64,000 bases of DNA from Caldilineaceae bacterium (GCA_020846635.1 JADLDO010000064.1:124001-188000); one strand, 5' to 3'; positions 1 to 7,989 are shown, counted from the stretch's first letter. Made by a program: numbers and translations. The notes: generated by a model not told the origin, from the sequence alone.

Positions 1-59
1 CCCGTGGATGAGTAAACGATTTTCTCGCGCCAGTCGGGGTATAAGTGGGTCTGTAGCAT
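1..59 (-). CDS. Truncated gene start, possibly a cupin-type protein
   Basis: An ATG at 59-57 on the minus strand follows a good ribosome binding site (GAGGAG about 8 bases upstream) and opens a frame that stays open to the window edge. Only about 19 residues are visible, beginning MLQTHLYPDWREKIVYSS. The opening resembles the N-terminus of small cupin-domain proteins, but that is a weak guess from a short stretch. It lies 63 bases downstream of the PRC-barrel-like gene on the same strand, so the two may be co-transcribed. The rest of the gene is outside the window. Confidence 0.5.
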   Translation of the reverse strand, partial: MLQTHLYPDWREKIVYSST

Positions 60-122
60 CCTAGCTTCTCCTCATGCTGCAACGATACCTTTTCAACACT
101 TCTCTAATCATGAGAAACTTTA

Positions 123-509
123 CTATCGACATCTGTTCAACTCATTCATTGGGCTGGTGAACTGCCAGCATGGCAATCTCCTGAGCCGCAGCATGTATTC
201 TCCTCCCTGCACCTGCGAAACCAGGTTGAGGGGTATCAAGCGATAGTCATAAGTTGGAGGCACAGGGCCAAGCAGAAGGTGCGTTACCTCCTGGCTCCGG
301 CTATCCACCACGACTGCCGCCACTCTACAAGCCTCTTGTCCATCTTCCGTCAGCACAGGCATCCCGCGTTGAAGCAGAATCGGGGCATCTCCCACCTTTA
401 GACGCAAAACGCCGCTAACCAATAGTTTCTGCGCCAGCTCCATGGCTGTGTCACCTGTCTCGTTGCTCTTTGATGAAATTACGCTCATTGCCTCGCTTGT
501 TCCGTTCAT
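123..509 (-). CDS. PRC-barrel-like small protein
   Basis: A 128-residue protein whose middle (about residues 40-105) has the beta-rich pattern of a PRC-barrel: a 'G.PV....G...CRVAAVVVDSRS.EVTHLLL' core, then a strand ending 'DYRLIPLNLV'. PRC-barrels are small binding modules found in RimM, photosynthetic reaction centre H subunits and stand-alone proteins; no enzymatic role follows. No signal peptide or membrane segment is seen. The ATG at 509 was preferred to a TTG one codon earlier; a further in-frame ATG at 488 has a GAGG close by and is possible. It starts 22 bases after the DUF6069-like gene and is probably co-transcribed with it. Function unknown. Confidence 0.6.
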   Translation of the reverse strand: MNGTSEAMSVISSKSNETGDTAMELAQKLLVSGVLRLKVGDAPILLQRGMPVLTEDGQEACRVAAVVVDSRSQEVTHLLLGPVPPTYDYRLIPLNLVSQVQGGEYMLRLRRLPCWQFTSPMNELNRCR

Positions 510-531
510 CAACGGAAAAGGCAGAACAATC

Positions 532-960
532 TTATTTTGCTTGGCGTCGATAACCGCTCACAATCACCGGCACAATGATTACAGCGGCAATCACATGCAA
601 AAAGGCCGCGACCGAACTGGCTAAGAATGTCCTATCAGGAACCGGCAGAAAGTAATCGGGGATAAAGCTAATCAGCAAGACAACAACTGAAATTCTGACA
701 AAAGTCTGCACAGGCTTAGGATTCCGCGCAACGAGCCACGCGAAGAGCGCCGTTGCGCCAACAGCAGGTACCAGTGTAAAAATGACCGTACGCGCATAAT
801 TACTTAACGGGGCAAAGCGGACAATTTCCGGCCAAAGCGAGATGGCGGCTGCCTGTGCGATGATCACGGCCACCACGCTGGCAATCACCGTGACCAGTCC
901 CACCAGCAGCCATTGATTTCTGGCAAGCTGAACGTTAGGTTGCATGGATAGGGTTGTCAT
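532..960 (-). CDS. Small integral membrane protein, DUF6069-like
   Basis: A 142-residue protein with four predicted membrane segments: a first around residues 17-40, a second around 55-75 after 'LSNYARTVIF', and two more in the C-terminal half, ending in a short basic tail (YRRQAK). The layout and the 'FIPDYFLP' turn fit the small DUF6069 family, which has no known function. The start is the ATG at 960, not the longer frame from 999: an AAAGGAG lies about 9 bases upstream of 960, and the longer frame would run into the hairpin at 1000-1046. It precedes the PRC-barrel-like gene with a 22-base gap. Confidence 0.65.
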   Translation of the reverse strand: MTTLSMQPNVQLARNQWLLVGLVTVIASVVAVIIAQAAAISLWPEIVRFAPLSNYARTVIFTLVPAVGATALFAWLVARNPKPVQTFVRISVVVLLISFIPDYFLPVPDRTFLASSVAAFLHVIAAVIIVPVIVSGYRRQAK

Positions 961-999
961 GCTTGATATTCTCCTTTTGGCACCAAATTTAGAAAGCAA

Positions 1000-1046
1000 A
1001 AAACGAATTACCCTAGTGCTAATGTAGCACTAGGGTAATTCGTTTT
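1000..1046 (-). terminator. Intrinsic terminator after the Crp/Fnr gene
   Basis: A perfect 21-bp inverted repeat (1000-1020 with 1026-1046) around a 5-base loop. On the minus strand the stem runs into a T-rich stretch, as expected for a Rho-independent terminator downstream of the Crp/Fnr gene ending at 1080. The opposite strand also has four Ts at the stem end, so it may work both ways. It separates the regulator from the DUF6069-like/PRC pair, which would then need their own promoter. Confidence 0.75.
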
Positions 1047-1079
1047 CGCCGACTTTTGTCGGATACTATAAAAGCCGGA

Positions 1080-1763
1080 TTAGAGGGCGATATCCTCTAG
1101 TGCCGACCGATCCAGAATCCGTATTTGGTGACGCTCAACAGTAATGAATCCGTCACTTTCCAAGCTACGCAACGCCCGCTGTACCACATCAGCCACTGTA
1201 CCCAACCGCGCCGCCAATTCGTTCTGTGTATACCAGCCAGGCCGCTGAAGCACATCATCGGTGGCGCTCTCGAGCAGCAAGCGGGCCAAGCGCCCCATAA
1301 CCGGTCGTAGCGACAGGTCTGTTACCAATGCAAGCAGATACTGCATCCGTTCCGCCATCTTGGCAATCACATGCTGGGAAAATTTAGGCTGCTGGTGAAG
1401 TAATTCGATCAGGAGGTCGCGTTGGAGCAACCAGATACCCACCGGCTCAAGGGCAATTGCGGTCGCCGGATTGGGTTGGTTGGCAAAGACCGCAATTTCG
1501 TTAAACGTGTCGCCCGGCTCCAGAAAACGCAATATCTGTTCGCGGCCTGCCGGCGAGCTTTTGACCACTTTCAGCCAGCCGGATTGCAGATAGTAGAGAC
1601 CTGCCGCAGCCTCTCCTTCTAAGACCACAATTTCGTTGCTGCCATACTCACGCCATCGGGCACCCGCGGCCAAATCGTGCAGGACCTGGTCGTCCAATCC
1701 CTGAAAAAGCGGAATCGTCCGAAGTTGCTGCCAAAGCTGATCATAGGTTGGGCGTTTAGACAT
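1080..1763 (-). CDS. Crp/Fnr-family transcriptional regulator
   Basis: A 227-residue protein of normal length for the family. Residues about 18-135 form a cyclic-nucleotide-binding-type beta-roll ('FQGLDDQVLHDLAAGA', 'GLYYLQSGWLKVV', 'GDTFNEIAVFANQPNPATAIA'); about 150-220 form a winged helix with the recognition region 'TQNELAARLGTVADVVQRALRSL'. The FNR-type N-terminal cysteines are missing, so it is not an iron-sulphur oxygen sensor. The effector cannot be read from sequence. It is followed by a strong terminator and preceded by an inverted repeat (1783-1796) that could be its own operator. The ATG at 1763 is the only sensible start. Confidence 0.92.
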   Translation of the reverse strand: MSKRPTYDQLWQQLRTIPLFQGLDDQVLHDLAAGARWREYGSNEIVVLEGEAAAGLYYLQSGWLKVVKSSPAGREQILRFLEPGDTFNEIAVFANQPNPATAIALEPVGIWLLQRDLLIELLHQQPKFSQHVIAKMAERMQYLLALVTDLSLRPVMGRLARLLLESATDDVLQRPGWYTQNELAARLGTVADVVQRALRSLESDGFITVERHQIRILDRSALEDIAL

Positions 1764-1782
1764 GATTTTACGAGGTTATTTG

Positions 1783-1796
1783 CCTAGCCACCTAGG
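1783..1796. promoter_or_regulatory. Inverted repeat upstream of the Crp/Fnr gene
   Basis: CCTAG-CCAC-CTAGG, a perfect 5-bp inverted repeat centred about 26 bases before the regulator's ATG. CRP-family proteins bind dyad-symmetric sites and often autoregulate, so this is a candidate operator. It does not match the classical CRP or FNR consensus and could be chance. Confidence 0.25.
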
Positions 1797-1860
1797 GAAA
1801 TTCAGTGTATGCGACCGGATCGGGACGACACGACATCTTGCTCGCTAGAATGATGTGGGA

Positions 1861-3243
1861 TTATACGGTGAGGCTGCCCCGTACCTGCTCGATCAGCGGG
1901 TCAATGGAGCGGATACGCTCATACTCGGCATCCCAGAACTCTTGCCCGCTCATCTTGCGTACATAGCCCGCTGCATAGCCAAAACGCGTCCACAAATCTT
2001 CCTTCATCTTCTGCAACCGTGTGTGCTGGCCTAGTTGGTTCAAATCGACGATTTCGCCCAGTGACGCACCCAAGAACACACTCTTGGCCCACAACTCCAG
2101 TTGATCGTCGTCCGGCTCGCCACCATTGCGCTCATAGAGCGCGCGGCTCACAGATGGATAGCGATCATACGAATCCGTGGCAATCGTCACTACATTATCA
2201 TCTGGGCCTAATCCCAAATACTTCGCCGTCTTGATCGCGCCGATGATGTTGCAAATGCAGCTTGGCCCAAACTTACCGGCCAGTTCAATCGCCACCTCAC
2301 CCGGCACTCCCAGCCGCTCCACGATAACCTCAGCGCCGCGCTGCATGACGACCATCCCGCGTACGGTCTCTTCATCAGGAATCAACATCAACAGGTCGGT
2401 GTTAAAGACATTGTGGATCAGCGTCACCATCTTGTCGCCGATGCCTTCAATCCGGTGCTGTCCCTGCCCCCCATTGTAGAGCGTGCTGCATTCGCGCGGC
2501 TCCAATGCCACAATCCGGCTGTCGGGCCAGAGCGATTTTACATAGTCGCCCGCGGCCAATGTCCCTGCGCTCCCCGGTGCGCTGACAAACGCCGCCACAC
2601 GACTGTTGCCAATCTCCTTGACCGACTGCACAACCGCATCCCCCGTAACATGACGATGGAAACGATAATTGGGCAGCAGCTCAAATTGCGCCAGCACCAC
2701 ATACTTTTCAGGATGCGCCACATACGCGCTGTGGGTGCGCTCCAGCGTCAAAATCACATCCGACTCGGTTCCTGGTGTAAGATCCAATTCGCCACCATAC
2801 TTGCGAATCCGCTCATAGCGTTCGGTGCTCATGTTATCGGGCATGACCACAATCGCCTCATAGCCCTTGAGCCGGCTGACATAGGCAGTACCAATGCCAA
2901 AGTTACCTGTGCTGGGCCCAATCACCGTCTTGTCGCCAGGGAGCAGCCCATACAAGGCTTCCTCCTCCGCCAGCGTCGTATAGGCCGGCCCCACCTTCAT
3001 ACTCCCACTGGGAAAGGCGCGCCCGCTCAACACGACAATGTTGGCCTGAACGCCTGTCAACTCTTTGGGCAGCACGATCTTTTCCACCTGCTCGCCCGTG
3101 TTCTTCCAATTGATGTTGAACAGGTTCAATGGATTACGATCGTCCTCCCGCGCGTGATTCGCTGCTGTACGCACTGCATCCGGCAGCAGCAGCGGGTTAC
3201 GCATCTCCGCATAGGTCGGCCCAGCAATAATTGCACCACTCAT
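1861..3243 (-). CDS. PLP-dependent enzyme, fold type II (cysteine synthase-like)
   Basis: A 460-residue fold-type II PLP enzyme. The cofactor lysine is probably K83 in 'PSGSMK'; an Asn/Gly loop follows ('STGNFGIGT', about 111-119), and a Gly-rich phosphate cup ('PGSAGT') comes later. It is longer than cysteine synthases (about 310 residues) and lacks the Zn-ribbon seen in the neighbouring threonine synthase, so the substrate cannot be named. A GGGAGAGG site lies just before the ATG at 3243. It follows the threonine synthase gene by 48 bases on the same strand, so an amino-acid interconversion in the same operon is likely. Annotation as cysteine synthase, threonine dehydratase or a lyase would each be a guess. 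Confidence 0.8.
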   Translation of the reverse strand: MSGAIIAGPTYAEMRNPLLLPDAVRTAANHAREDDRNPLNLFNINWKNTGEQVEKIVLPKELTGVQANIVVLSGRAFPSGSMKVGPAYTTLAEEEALYGLLPGDKTVIGPSTGNFGIGTAYVSRLKGYEAIVVMPDNMSTERYERIRKYGGELDLTPGTESDVILTLERTHSAYVAHPEKYVVLAQFELLPNYRFHRHVTGDAVVQSVKEIGNSRVAAFVSAPGSAGTLAAGDYVKSLWPDSRIVALEPRECSTLYNGGQGQHRIEGIGDKMVTLIHNVFNTDLLMLIPDEETVRGMVVMQRGAEVIVERLGVPGEVAIELAGKFGPSCICNIIGAIKTAKYLGLGPDDNVVTIATDSYDRYPSVSRALYERNGGEPDDDQLELWAKSVFLGASLGEIVDLNQLGQHTRLQKMKEDLWTRFGYAAGYVRKMSGQEFWDAEYERIRSIDPLIEQVRGSLTV

Positions 3244-3291
3244 TCGCCTCTCCCACTTTGATCGATGAACGATTCAGTATAAAAGACATGC

Positions 3292-4629
3292 CTACAAGCC
3301 GCGCCCAGCCAATGCCTCTCGCACAGCCCCCAACTCTGGCCGAACCATCAGGGGCTCGCCTGTCATCGACATCGCCGCGGCCACATCCTTGAGCCCGCTG
3401 CCCGTGTTGATGACCACCACCGTCTCATCCGCACCAATAAGCTCTTGAGCTGCCGCAGCCACCAACCCAGCATACGCCGCCGCCCCAGCAGGTTCAGCAA
3501 AGACCGCGCCCTGCCGCGCCAGGGGCAGCAGCGCCGCCAGTATCGCCTCGTCCGAAACCGCGATATACGCGCCGCCACTCTCACGCACCGCGCGCAGCGC
3601 CTTGACCGCATCGCGGGGCGCATCGACGCTGATACTATCAGCACGCGTGGTGGCCTGCACTGGCTCCGGCACCTCTAGTCCAGCGCGCCACGCATTGGCG
3701 AGCGCTGCGCTCTGGTCGGATTGGACACCATAGAGCCGCGGCATTCGCTCTGTCCACCCAAGCCGCATCAAGTCGCTAAAGCCTTTATGTACGCCCCCAA
3801 TAATACAGCCATCACCGACCGGCACAAAGAGCGCATCAGGCACAGCCATGCGCGCCTGCCCAGGGCCACCCTGGTGAGCCAGCCACCTCGCCAACTGTTC
3901 ACCGATTTCAAAGGCCACTGTACGCTTGCCCTCGGTCATATAAGGGTTATAGCCCGTATTGCGGTTATACCAACCAAACGCTAAACAGGCTTGCGTGCAG
4001 AGGTCAAAGGCTTGATCATACGAACCATCCACCGCCAAGACGGTACTCCCATAGACCAGCAGTTGCGCGATCTTGGCAGGTGGGGCCGTACGCGGCACAA
4101 AGATCACATTTGCCTGCCCCGCGGCTGCGCTCTGCCCTGCCAACGCCGCGGCTGCATTCCCCGTACTCGCTGTCGCCACCACAGAGCGCCCTTGTTCCTG
4201 CGCCTTTGCCACAGCAATCGCCGATGCGCGATCCTTCAGCGATGCACTCGGATTGCGCCCATCATCCTTGATGAACAGCCGCCGCATCCCCAATTCGGCA
4301 GCCAAGCGCGGAGCCTCCAAAAGCGGCGTTCCTCCCACAGGCAGCGGAGGCAGGCTCGTGCGCCGCGCAATCGGCAGCAGCGGCCAATAGCGCCCAATCG
4401 AGCTGTCCGGGTCGAGGGCCAAACGCGCCGGATCAATCACCTGCCGGATCGCTGCATAGTCGTAGATCACATCGAGCGTCCCCATGTCGCTTCCCTGGTT
4501 TGGGCGACAGTCGCAAACATACTCGATTTCATCCACGCCATATTCTCGACCACAGCGCAGACAGCGCAGCCCCATGACAAACCCCACGCCAGACTTCGCC
4601 CGCTGAGGCTGCAACTTATCACCGCTCAT
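3292..4629 (-). CDS. thrC: Threonine synthase
   Basis: Converts O-phosphohomoserine to threonine in the cytoplasm. The 445-residue protein has the N-terminal cysteine knuckle common in this family (C23, C26, C39, C41), then the fold-type II core with PLP lysine K132 in 'NPSASLKDR', 'TASTGNAAAALAG' as the asparagine loop and 'PVGDGCIIGG' as the phosphate cup. The start is the ATG at 4629 because an AGGAGGG sits 6 bases upstream; the longer frame from 4647 would bury that site. It is the first gene of a likely two-gene operon with the PLP enzyme at 1861-3243. Related fold-type II enzymes such as threonine dehydratase are less likely given the N-terminal Cys region. Confidence 0.85.
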   Translation of the reverse strand: MSGDKLQPQRAKSGVGFVMGLRCLRCGREYGVDEIEYVCDCRPNQGSDMGTLDVIYDYAAIRQVIDPARLALDPDSSIGRYWPLLPIARRTSLPPLPVGGTPLLEAPRLAAELGMRRLFIKDDGRNPSASLKDRASAIAVAKAQEQGRSVVATASTGNAAAALAGQSAAAGQANVIFVPRTAPPAKIAQLLVYGSTVLAVDGSYDQAFDLCTQACLAFGWYNRNTGYNPYMTEGKRTVAFEIGEQLARWLAHQGGPGQARMAVPDALFVPVGDGCIIGGVHKGFSDLMRLGWTERMPRLYGVQSDQSAALANAWRAGLEVPEPVQATTRADSISVDAPRDAVKALRAVRESGGAYIAVSDEAILAALLPLARQGAVFAEPAGAAAYAGLVAAAAQELIGADETVVVINTGSGLKDVAAAMSMTGEPLMVRPELGAVREALAGRGL

Positions 4630-4958
4630 CGTCCCTCCTATGTCCAACGGGTGTATCGCGCTGCTGTACAGATTGACAGAAAAACAACATGCTATCTATA
4701 GAGTTATGCGGTATACTACTGTTCATTGCTGTGTTCATTGTGGCATGGGAGGAAACTTCCTGCCAACTGTGCGTTGACGTGGTATACTATAGCAATGCAC
4801 AGTAGGCATGGTTGCGCGCCATCTATCTCGATCCATCGGGATGGATAAAGATGCATAAAGAAGGACCCGGAAGAATGTGCAACCGTGATAGACAATTTGT
4901 CGCCCCTACGCGATAATGAAAAAGTAGAGTGACTACACCGAAGATGAAGGATTCAGGA
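4630..4958. other. Divergent intergenic region with candidate promoter elements
   Basis: About 330 bases between the divergent thrC and the gene at 4959. It holds no ORF with support. TATACT appears twice in a shared GGTATACTA (4710-4718 and 4781-4789), either of which could be a plus-strand -10; TTGACA occurs at 4673-4678. A 7-bp inverted repeat ATCCATC-gg-GATGGAT lies at 4831-4846. No arrangement gives a clean -35/-10 pair, so start sites are left open. Confidence 0.35.
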
Positions 4959-6176
4959 ATGACCAAACTCGAACGCTATCCAAGCTATGCCGCGTGTGTG
5001 GCCCACGCCTTAAGTACTTCACGGCAACCTTTGAGCGTCGATATTCTCCTTACAAAGGTGGAGGGCCAACGTCCATTAGGTAAGGGAGCCCGCAGCGCCG
5101 TCTATCGGGCGATTGGTCAACTGTTTCAAGCTGTACCAGTTGGACCTGGGCGCTATGGGTGGCTATCGCATCTCTTGGCGAACAGCGTCTTTCGCCATCC
5201 CCTGACGAGCGAAGAGACGCGCCGTGGCTTTCTGTTGTTGGATGAGCTAGAACATATCGTTTTCTTCCCCCAGTTCTTCCAGACAAACCGGCCCGAAGAA
5301 CGTGTGCTCAATATCGAGCTTTTTGGTGGCCCGACCATTCAGGCCGAAGCCTCGATTGAGCGCAAGACCTGGTCGCTTCAACTTGGGCCGGAGTTCACAG
5401 CCTGGTTTGATGAGCAAGGCGGCCAAAGCAAGGACGATCTGCTCATCTACGTCACAGATGCAGAAACGGCCAACTATCAATTCCGACTCAATCTGCGTGA
5501 AATGCGCGACGAACGCACCATCCGCCATCGCAATATCCAATTGGCGCTCCTTGCCGAAGAACTGGTTGCGGAGGATCGTCGCACACGTCCGGCCATGCCC
5601 ACCTGGGAATTGGTGGCGCGGCTCATTGGCCGCGGCTTCTTCAACGAGCTGCCCGCGGCGGACGACCTGCACTTTGTCCTGCACGAATACAGTATGCTGC
5701 GTTTCCGCGACGGCTTGGGCTACCAACTAGAAGTCGGCGACGAGAACGAAGATTATCAGGGTCGGCGGCAGATGGCCCATATGCTCTCCCTGGAGAGCGA
5801 CGAAGCGGATTTCACCATCATTGGGCCACAGAACTACCATGATGCCATGTGGGACAACTCCGCCATCGCCGATCTGCCTGCTGATATCTTGAGTGAGGAT
5901 GATCATTGCGCTTCCTACCAAACCTACCTGGAGAATTTCCAGATTGTAGAACCGGATGGTGAAGCCATTTCCCATGACGACTTCCATCTCCTAGAAGCAG
6001 AATTAGAGATGTTGGTACGCCTGGGTCAGGAGTTTGGGCGACTCTTGCGCGACCAGGAAGAGCGCAAGGAATATCTGGCCGCGCTGCTCTTTATCGATCC
6101 CGATGAGTTCCTTGAGGGTGATTGGGATATGCCCGATGATCCAGATGGCGCGACGCCGCCCTTCTGGTCCAACTAG
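4959..6176 (+). CDS. Unrecognised protein with HARE-HTH-like N-terminus and acidic C-terminus
   Basis: A 405-residue protein I cannot assign to a named family. Residues about 1-75 ('YPSYAACVAHALSTSRQPLS', then 'ARSAVYRAIGQLF...GPGRYGWL') resemble a HARE-HTH or winged-helix module like that of the RNA polymerase delta subunit. The middle is mixed alpha/beta with 'RHRNIQLALLAEEL'. The last third is strongly acidic and ends 'DWDMPDDPDGATPPFWSN'. No signal peptide or membrane segment. The ATG at 4959 was chosen because AAGGA lies 7 bases upstream; GTG 4929 and ATG 4944 are alternatives. A strong terminator follows at 6214, so it is probably monocistronic. A nucleic-acid or polymerase-associated role is only inference from the N-terminal resemblance. 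Confidence 0.6.
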   Translation: MTKLERYPSYAACVAHALSTSRQPLSVDILLTKVEGQRPLGKGARSAVYRAIGQLFQAVPVGPGRYGWLSHLLANSVFRHPLTSEETRRGFLLLDELEHIVFFPQFFQTNRPEERVLNIELFGGPTIQAEASIERKTWSLQLGPEFTAWFDEQGGQSKDDLLIYVTDAETANYQFRLNLREMRDERTIRHRNIQLALLAEELVAEDRRTRPAMPTWELVARLIGRGFFNELPAADDLHFVLHEYSMLRFRDGLGYQLEVGDENEDYQGRRQMAHMLSLESDEADFTIIGPQNYHDAMWDNSAIADLPADILSEDDHCASYQTYLENFQIVEPDGEAISHDDFHLLEAELEMLVRLGQEFGRLLRDQEERKEYLAALLFIDPDEFLEGDWDMPDDPDGATPPFWSN

Positions 6177-6213
6177 CTCAGGTTCGTTTCCGCATGTAGA
6201 AGCCATTTATGTC

Positions 6214-6246
6214 AACGACCGCCGCCACAGGGCTGGCGGTCGTTTT
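6214..6246 (+). terminator. Intrinsic terminator after the 4959-6176 gene
   Basis: A 10-bp perfect stem (6214-6223 with 6235-6244), GC-rich at its core, with a TTTT run at 6243-6246, beginning 38 bases after the stop codon. It matches a Rho-independent terminator. Confidence 0.8.
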
Positions 6247-6294
6247 GTCCACAAACGCGGACACCTTTCTAATTTGCTCATAAACGCATCCACA

Positions 6295-6627
6295 ATGAAT
6301 AAACCCGTTAACTGTCGTTATTTTTATGGAGATTACTTCCGCGGCAAAAACAAAGAGGAGTGCCGGCTCATTGCCGCCAATCCCGAAAACAGCCGTCCCT
6401 GGCGTCGCAGCCTCTGTGATCGCTGCCCGGTGCCGGAATTGCTCATCGTCAGCAACAGCCGCGATCTTCTGCTCGAAGCTGAAGTCAAGCGCAAATTCCT
6501 GCGTGATAGCGTCGAAGTCACCTTTGCCATCTGTGGCAAGCACAAAATTCACCTGGACGACCCCCGCTACTGCCCCCAATGTGCCGCTGAACAGGGTGAA
6601 CAGATCATGGTAAAGACCGGCAGTTAG
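6295..6627 (+). CDS. Small Cys-rich protein, probable metal binder
   Basis: A 110-residue protein starting at the ATG at 6295; the longer frame upstream overlaps the previous gene and the terminator and reads as noise. It has seven cysteines in a spaced pattern: C8, C23, C41-x2-C44, C76 and C90-x2-C93 ('CPQC'), plus aromatic 'CRYFYGDYFRG' at the N-terminus and 'W..SLCDRCPVPE' in the middle. The paired CxxC motifs suggest a zinc or iron-sulphur site. No membrane segment. No good ribosome binding site is visible just upstream. It sits between a terminator and the thiamine promoter, so it looks independently expressed. Function unknown. Confidence 0.65.
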   Translation: MNKPVNCRYFYGDYFRGKNKEECRLIAANPENSRPWRRSLCDRCPVPELLIVSNSRDLLLEAEVKRKFLRDSVEVTFAICGKHKIHLDDPRYCPQCAAEQGEQIMVKTGS

Positions 6628-6656
6628 CGGACACTTTGCACCCACCTCCGCTATCT

Positions 6657-6686
6657 TTGGACAGCCGGCGCGCCTTGTGCTAGACT
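6657..6686 (+). promoter_or_regulatory. Promoter of the thiamine operon
   Basis: TTGGAC (6657-6662), an 18-base spacer and TAGACT (6681-6686) with TGC immediately upstream, an extended -10. It lies about 50 bases before the TPP aptamer, as expected for transcription of the leader. Confidence 0.6.
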
Positions 6687-6736
6687 TCTTTCTGTACTAG
6701 GTGACCGCAAACAAGTTTGCGTCGCCACAATTCAAT

Positions 6737-6826
6737 CTCGGGGAGCTTGGGGAGCCAGGCTGAGAGGGCGATCAACCGTCGCCGACCCGTCAAACCTGAT
6801 CTGGGTAATGCCAGCGGAGGGAAGGC
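6737..6826 (+). promoter_or_regulatory. TPP riboswitch (THI element)
   Basis: The thiamine-pyrophosphate aptamer is recognisable by its conserved blocks in order: GGGGAGC near the 5' end, GGCTGAGAGGG, a variable P3 arm, GACCC, then ACCTGATCTGGGTAATGCCAGCG and GGAGGGAA at the 3' end. The last block closes the P1 helix. An intrinsic terminator (6846-6873) follows within 25 bases. TPP binding would therefore be expected to stop transcription before thiB, a standard arrangement for thiamine transport genes. Confidence 0.95.
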
Positions 6827-6845
6827 GTCGAGCCGCATACGCTTG

Positions 6846-6873
6846 CCTTGCCCAATCAGGGCAAGGTTTTTTT
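6846..6873 (+). terminator. Riboswitch-controlled intrinsic terminator
   Basis: An 8-bp stem CCTTGCCC/GGGCAAGG with a 5-base loop and seven Ts (6867-6873), ending 15 bases before the thiB start codon. Its position between aptamer and gene marks it as the expression platform of the TPP riboswitch. Confidence 0.9.
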
Positions 6874-6888
6874 GTTCATGGAGGAGTT

Positions 6889-7989
6889 ATGCGACAACTA
6901 TCGACCAAAGCGTTTTTTAGACCGATTTCTTTTTCACTGTTTGGCCTGCTGCTAATCTTCCTCGCCGCCTGCCAGCCTGTCCAGAACGTTCCTGCCACCG
7001 GCGCGGAGAGCCAGCCCGCAACCCTCGTTGTGGCAAGCCACGATTCCTTTACCATCAGCGAAGAGGTCATCACCGCTTTTGAGCAGGAGCACAACGCCAC
7101 CGTCCAATTCCTCGAACTCGGCGACGCCGGTGAGGCGCTCAACAAGATCATCTTGAGCAAGGATGCGCCACTCGCTGACATCTTTTTCGGTGTGGACAAT
7201 ACGTTTCTCAGCCGCGCGCTCGATGCAGGGGTCTTTGCTCCCTACGAATCGCCGCTGCTGGCACAGATCCCCGACGAATTGGAGTTGGATCCAGAGCATC
7301 GCTTGCTCCCCGTGGATACAGGCTATGTCAACATCAACGCGGATCGTATCTGGTTTGAAGAGAATGAGATTCCCCTGCCTACCACCCTCGAAGAGTTGGC
7401 GCAGCCTGAATATGCCGGACTCCTTGTCGTCCTGAATCCAGCGACCTCCTCACCGGGTCTGGCCTTCCTGCTGGCGACCATTGCCCACTTTGGCGAAGAT
7501 GGCTACTTAGCCTATTGGCAGTCGCTGCGCGCCAACGATGTCCTCATCACCGACGGCTGGAGCACTGCCTATTACGAGCATTTCACCGTGGGCTCTGGTG
7601 GCAGCGGCGACAAGCCCCTGGTTGTGAGCTACACCTCAAGCCCGCCCGCCGATGTGCTGTTCGCCACCGACGGACGAACGGAACCCGCCAGCGTCAACAT
7701 CTCGCCAGAGAATGGCACCTTCCGCCAGATCGAATTTGTAGGCATCATCGAAGGCACACAACAGCAGGCATTGGCACAGGCGTGGGTGGATTACATGCTG
7801 GATCTTCCCTTTCAAAATGACATCCCGCTGCAAATGTTTGTCTATCCGGCCAACGAGAACGCAACATTGCCCGAACTGTTCACCCAATTCGGCCAAATCC
7901 CGCCTTCCCCCGCAGTGGTTGACCCCGCGCAGATCGATGCCAATCGCGAGGCGTGGATCGAAGCCTGGACGAATGTCATGCTGCGCTAG
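6889..7989 (+). CDS. thiB: Thiamine ABC transporter, substrate-binding lipoprotein
   Basis: Captures thiamine or its phosphates outside the membrane and hands them to ThiP. The 366-residue protein starts at the ATG at 6889, 4 bases after GGAGGAG. A hydrophobic leader ends in the lipobox LAAC with C28 as the lipid-anchored residue. The mature part follows the ThiB/TbpA pattern: 'TLVVASHDSF', 'ADIFFGVDNTFLSRAL', 'PVDTGYVNIN' and 'NPATSSPGLAFLLATI'. It is the first gene of the operon under the TPP riboswitch, 21 bases before thiP. Related iron or polyamine binders are excluded by the riboswitch and these motifs. Confidence 0.95.
   Translation: MRQLSTKAFFRPISFSLFGLLLIFLAACQPVQNVPATGAESQPATLVVASHDSFTISEEVITAFEQEHNATVQFLELGDAGEALNKIILSKDAPLADIFFGVDNTFLSRALDAGVFAPYESPLLAQIPDELELDPEHRLLPVDTGYVNINADRIWFEENEIPLPTTLEELAQPEYAGLLVVLNPATSSPGLAFLLATIAHFGEDGYLAYWQSLRANDVLITDGWSTAYYEHFTVGSGGSGDKPLVVSYTSSPPADVLFATDGRTEPASVNISPENGTFRQIEFVGIIEGTQQQALAQAWVDYMLDLPFQNDIPLQMFVYPANENATLPELFTQFGQIPPSPAVVDPAQIDANREAWIEAWTNVMLR

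Noticed and set aside
2413..3261. Plus-strand frame of 282 residues opposite the PLP enzyme
   Set aside because: Arg/His-rich composition without domain features, fully inside a well-supported gene on the other strand.
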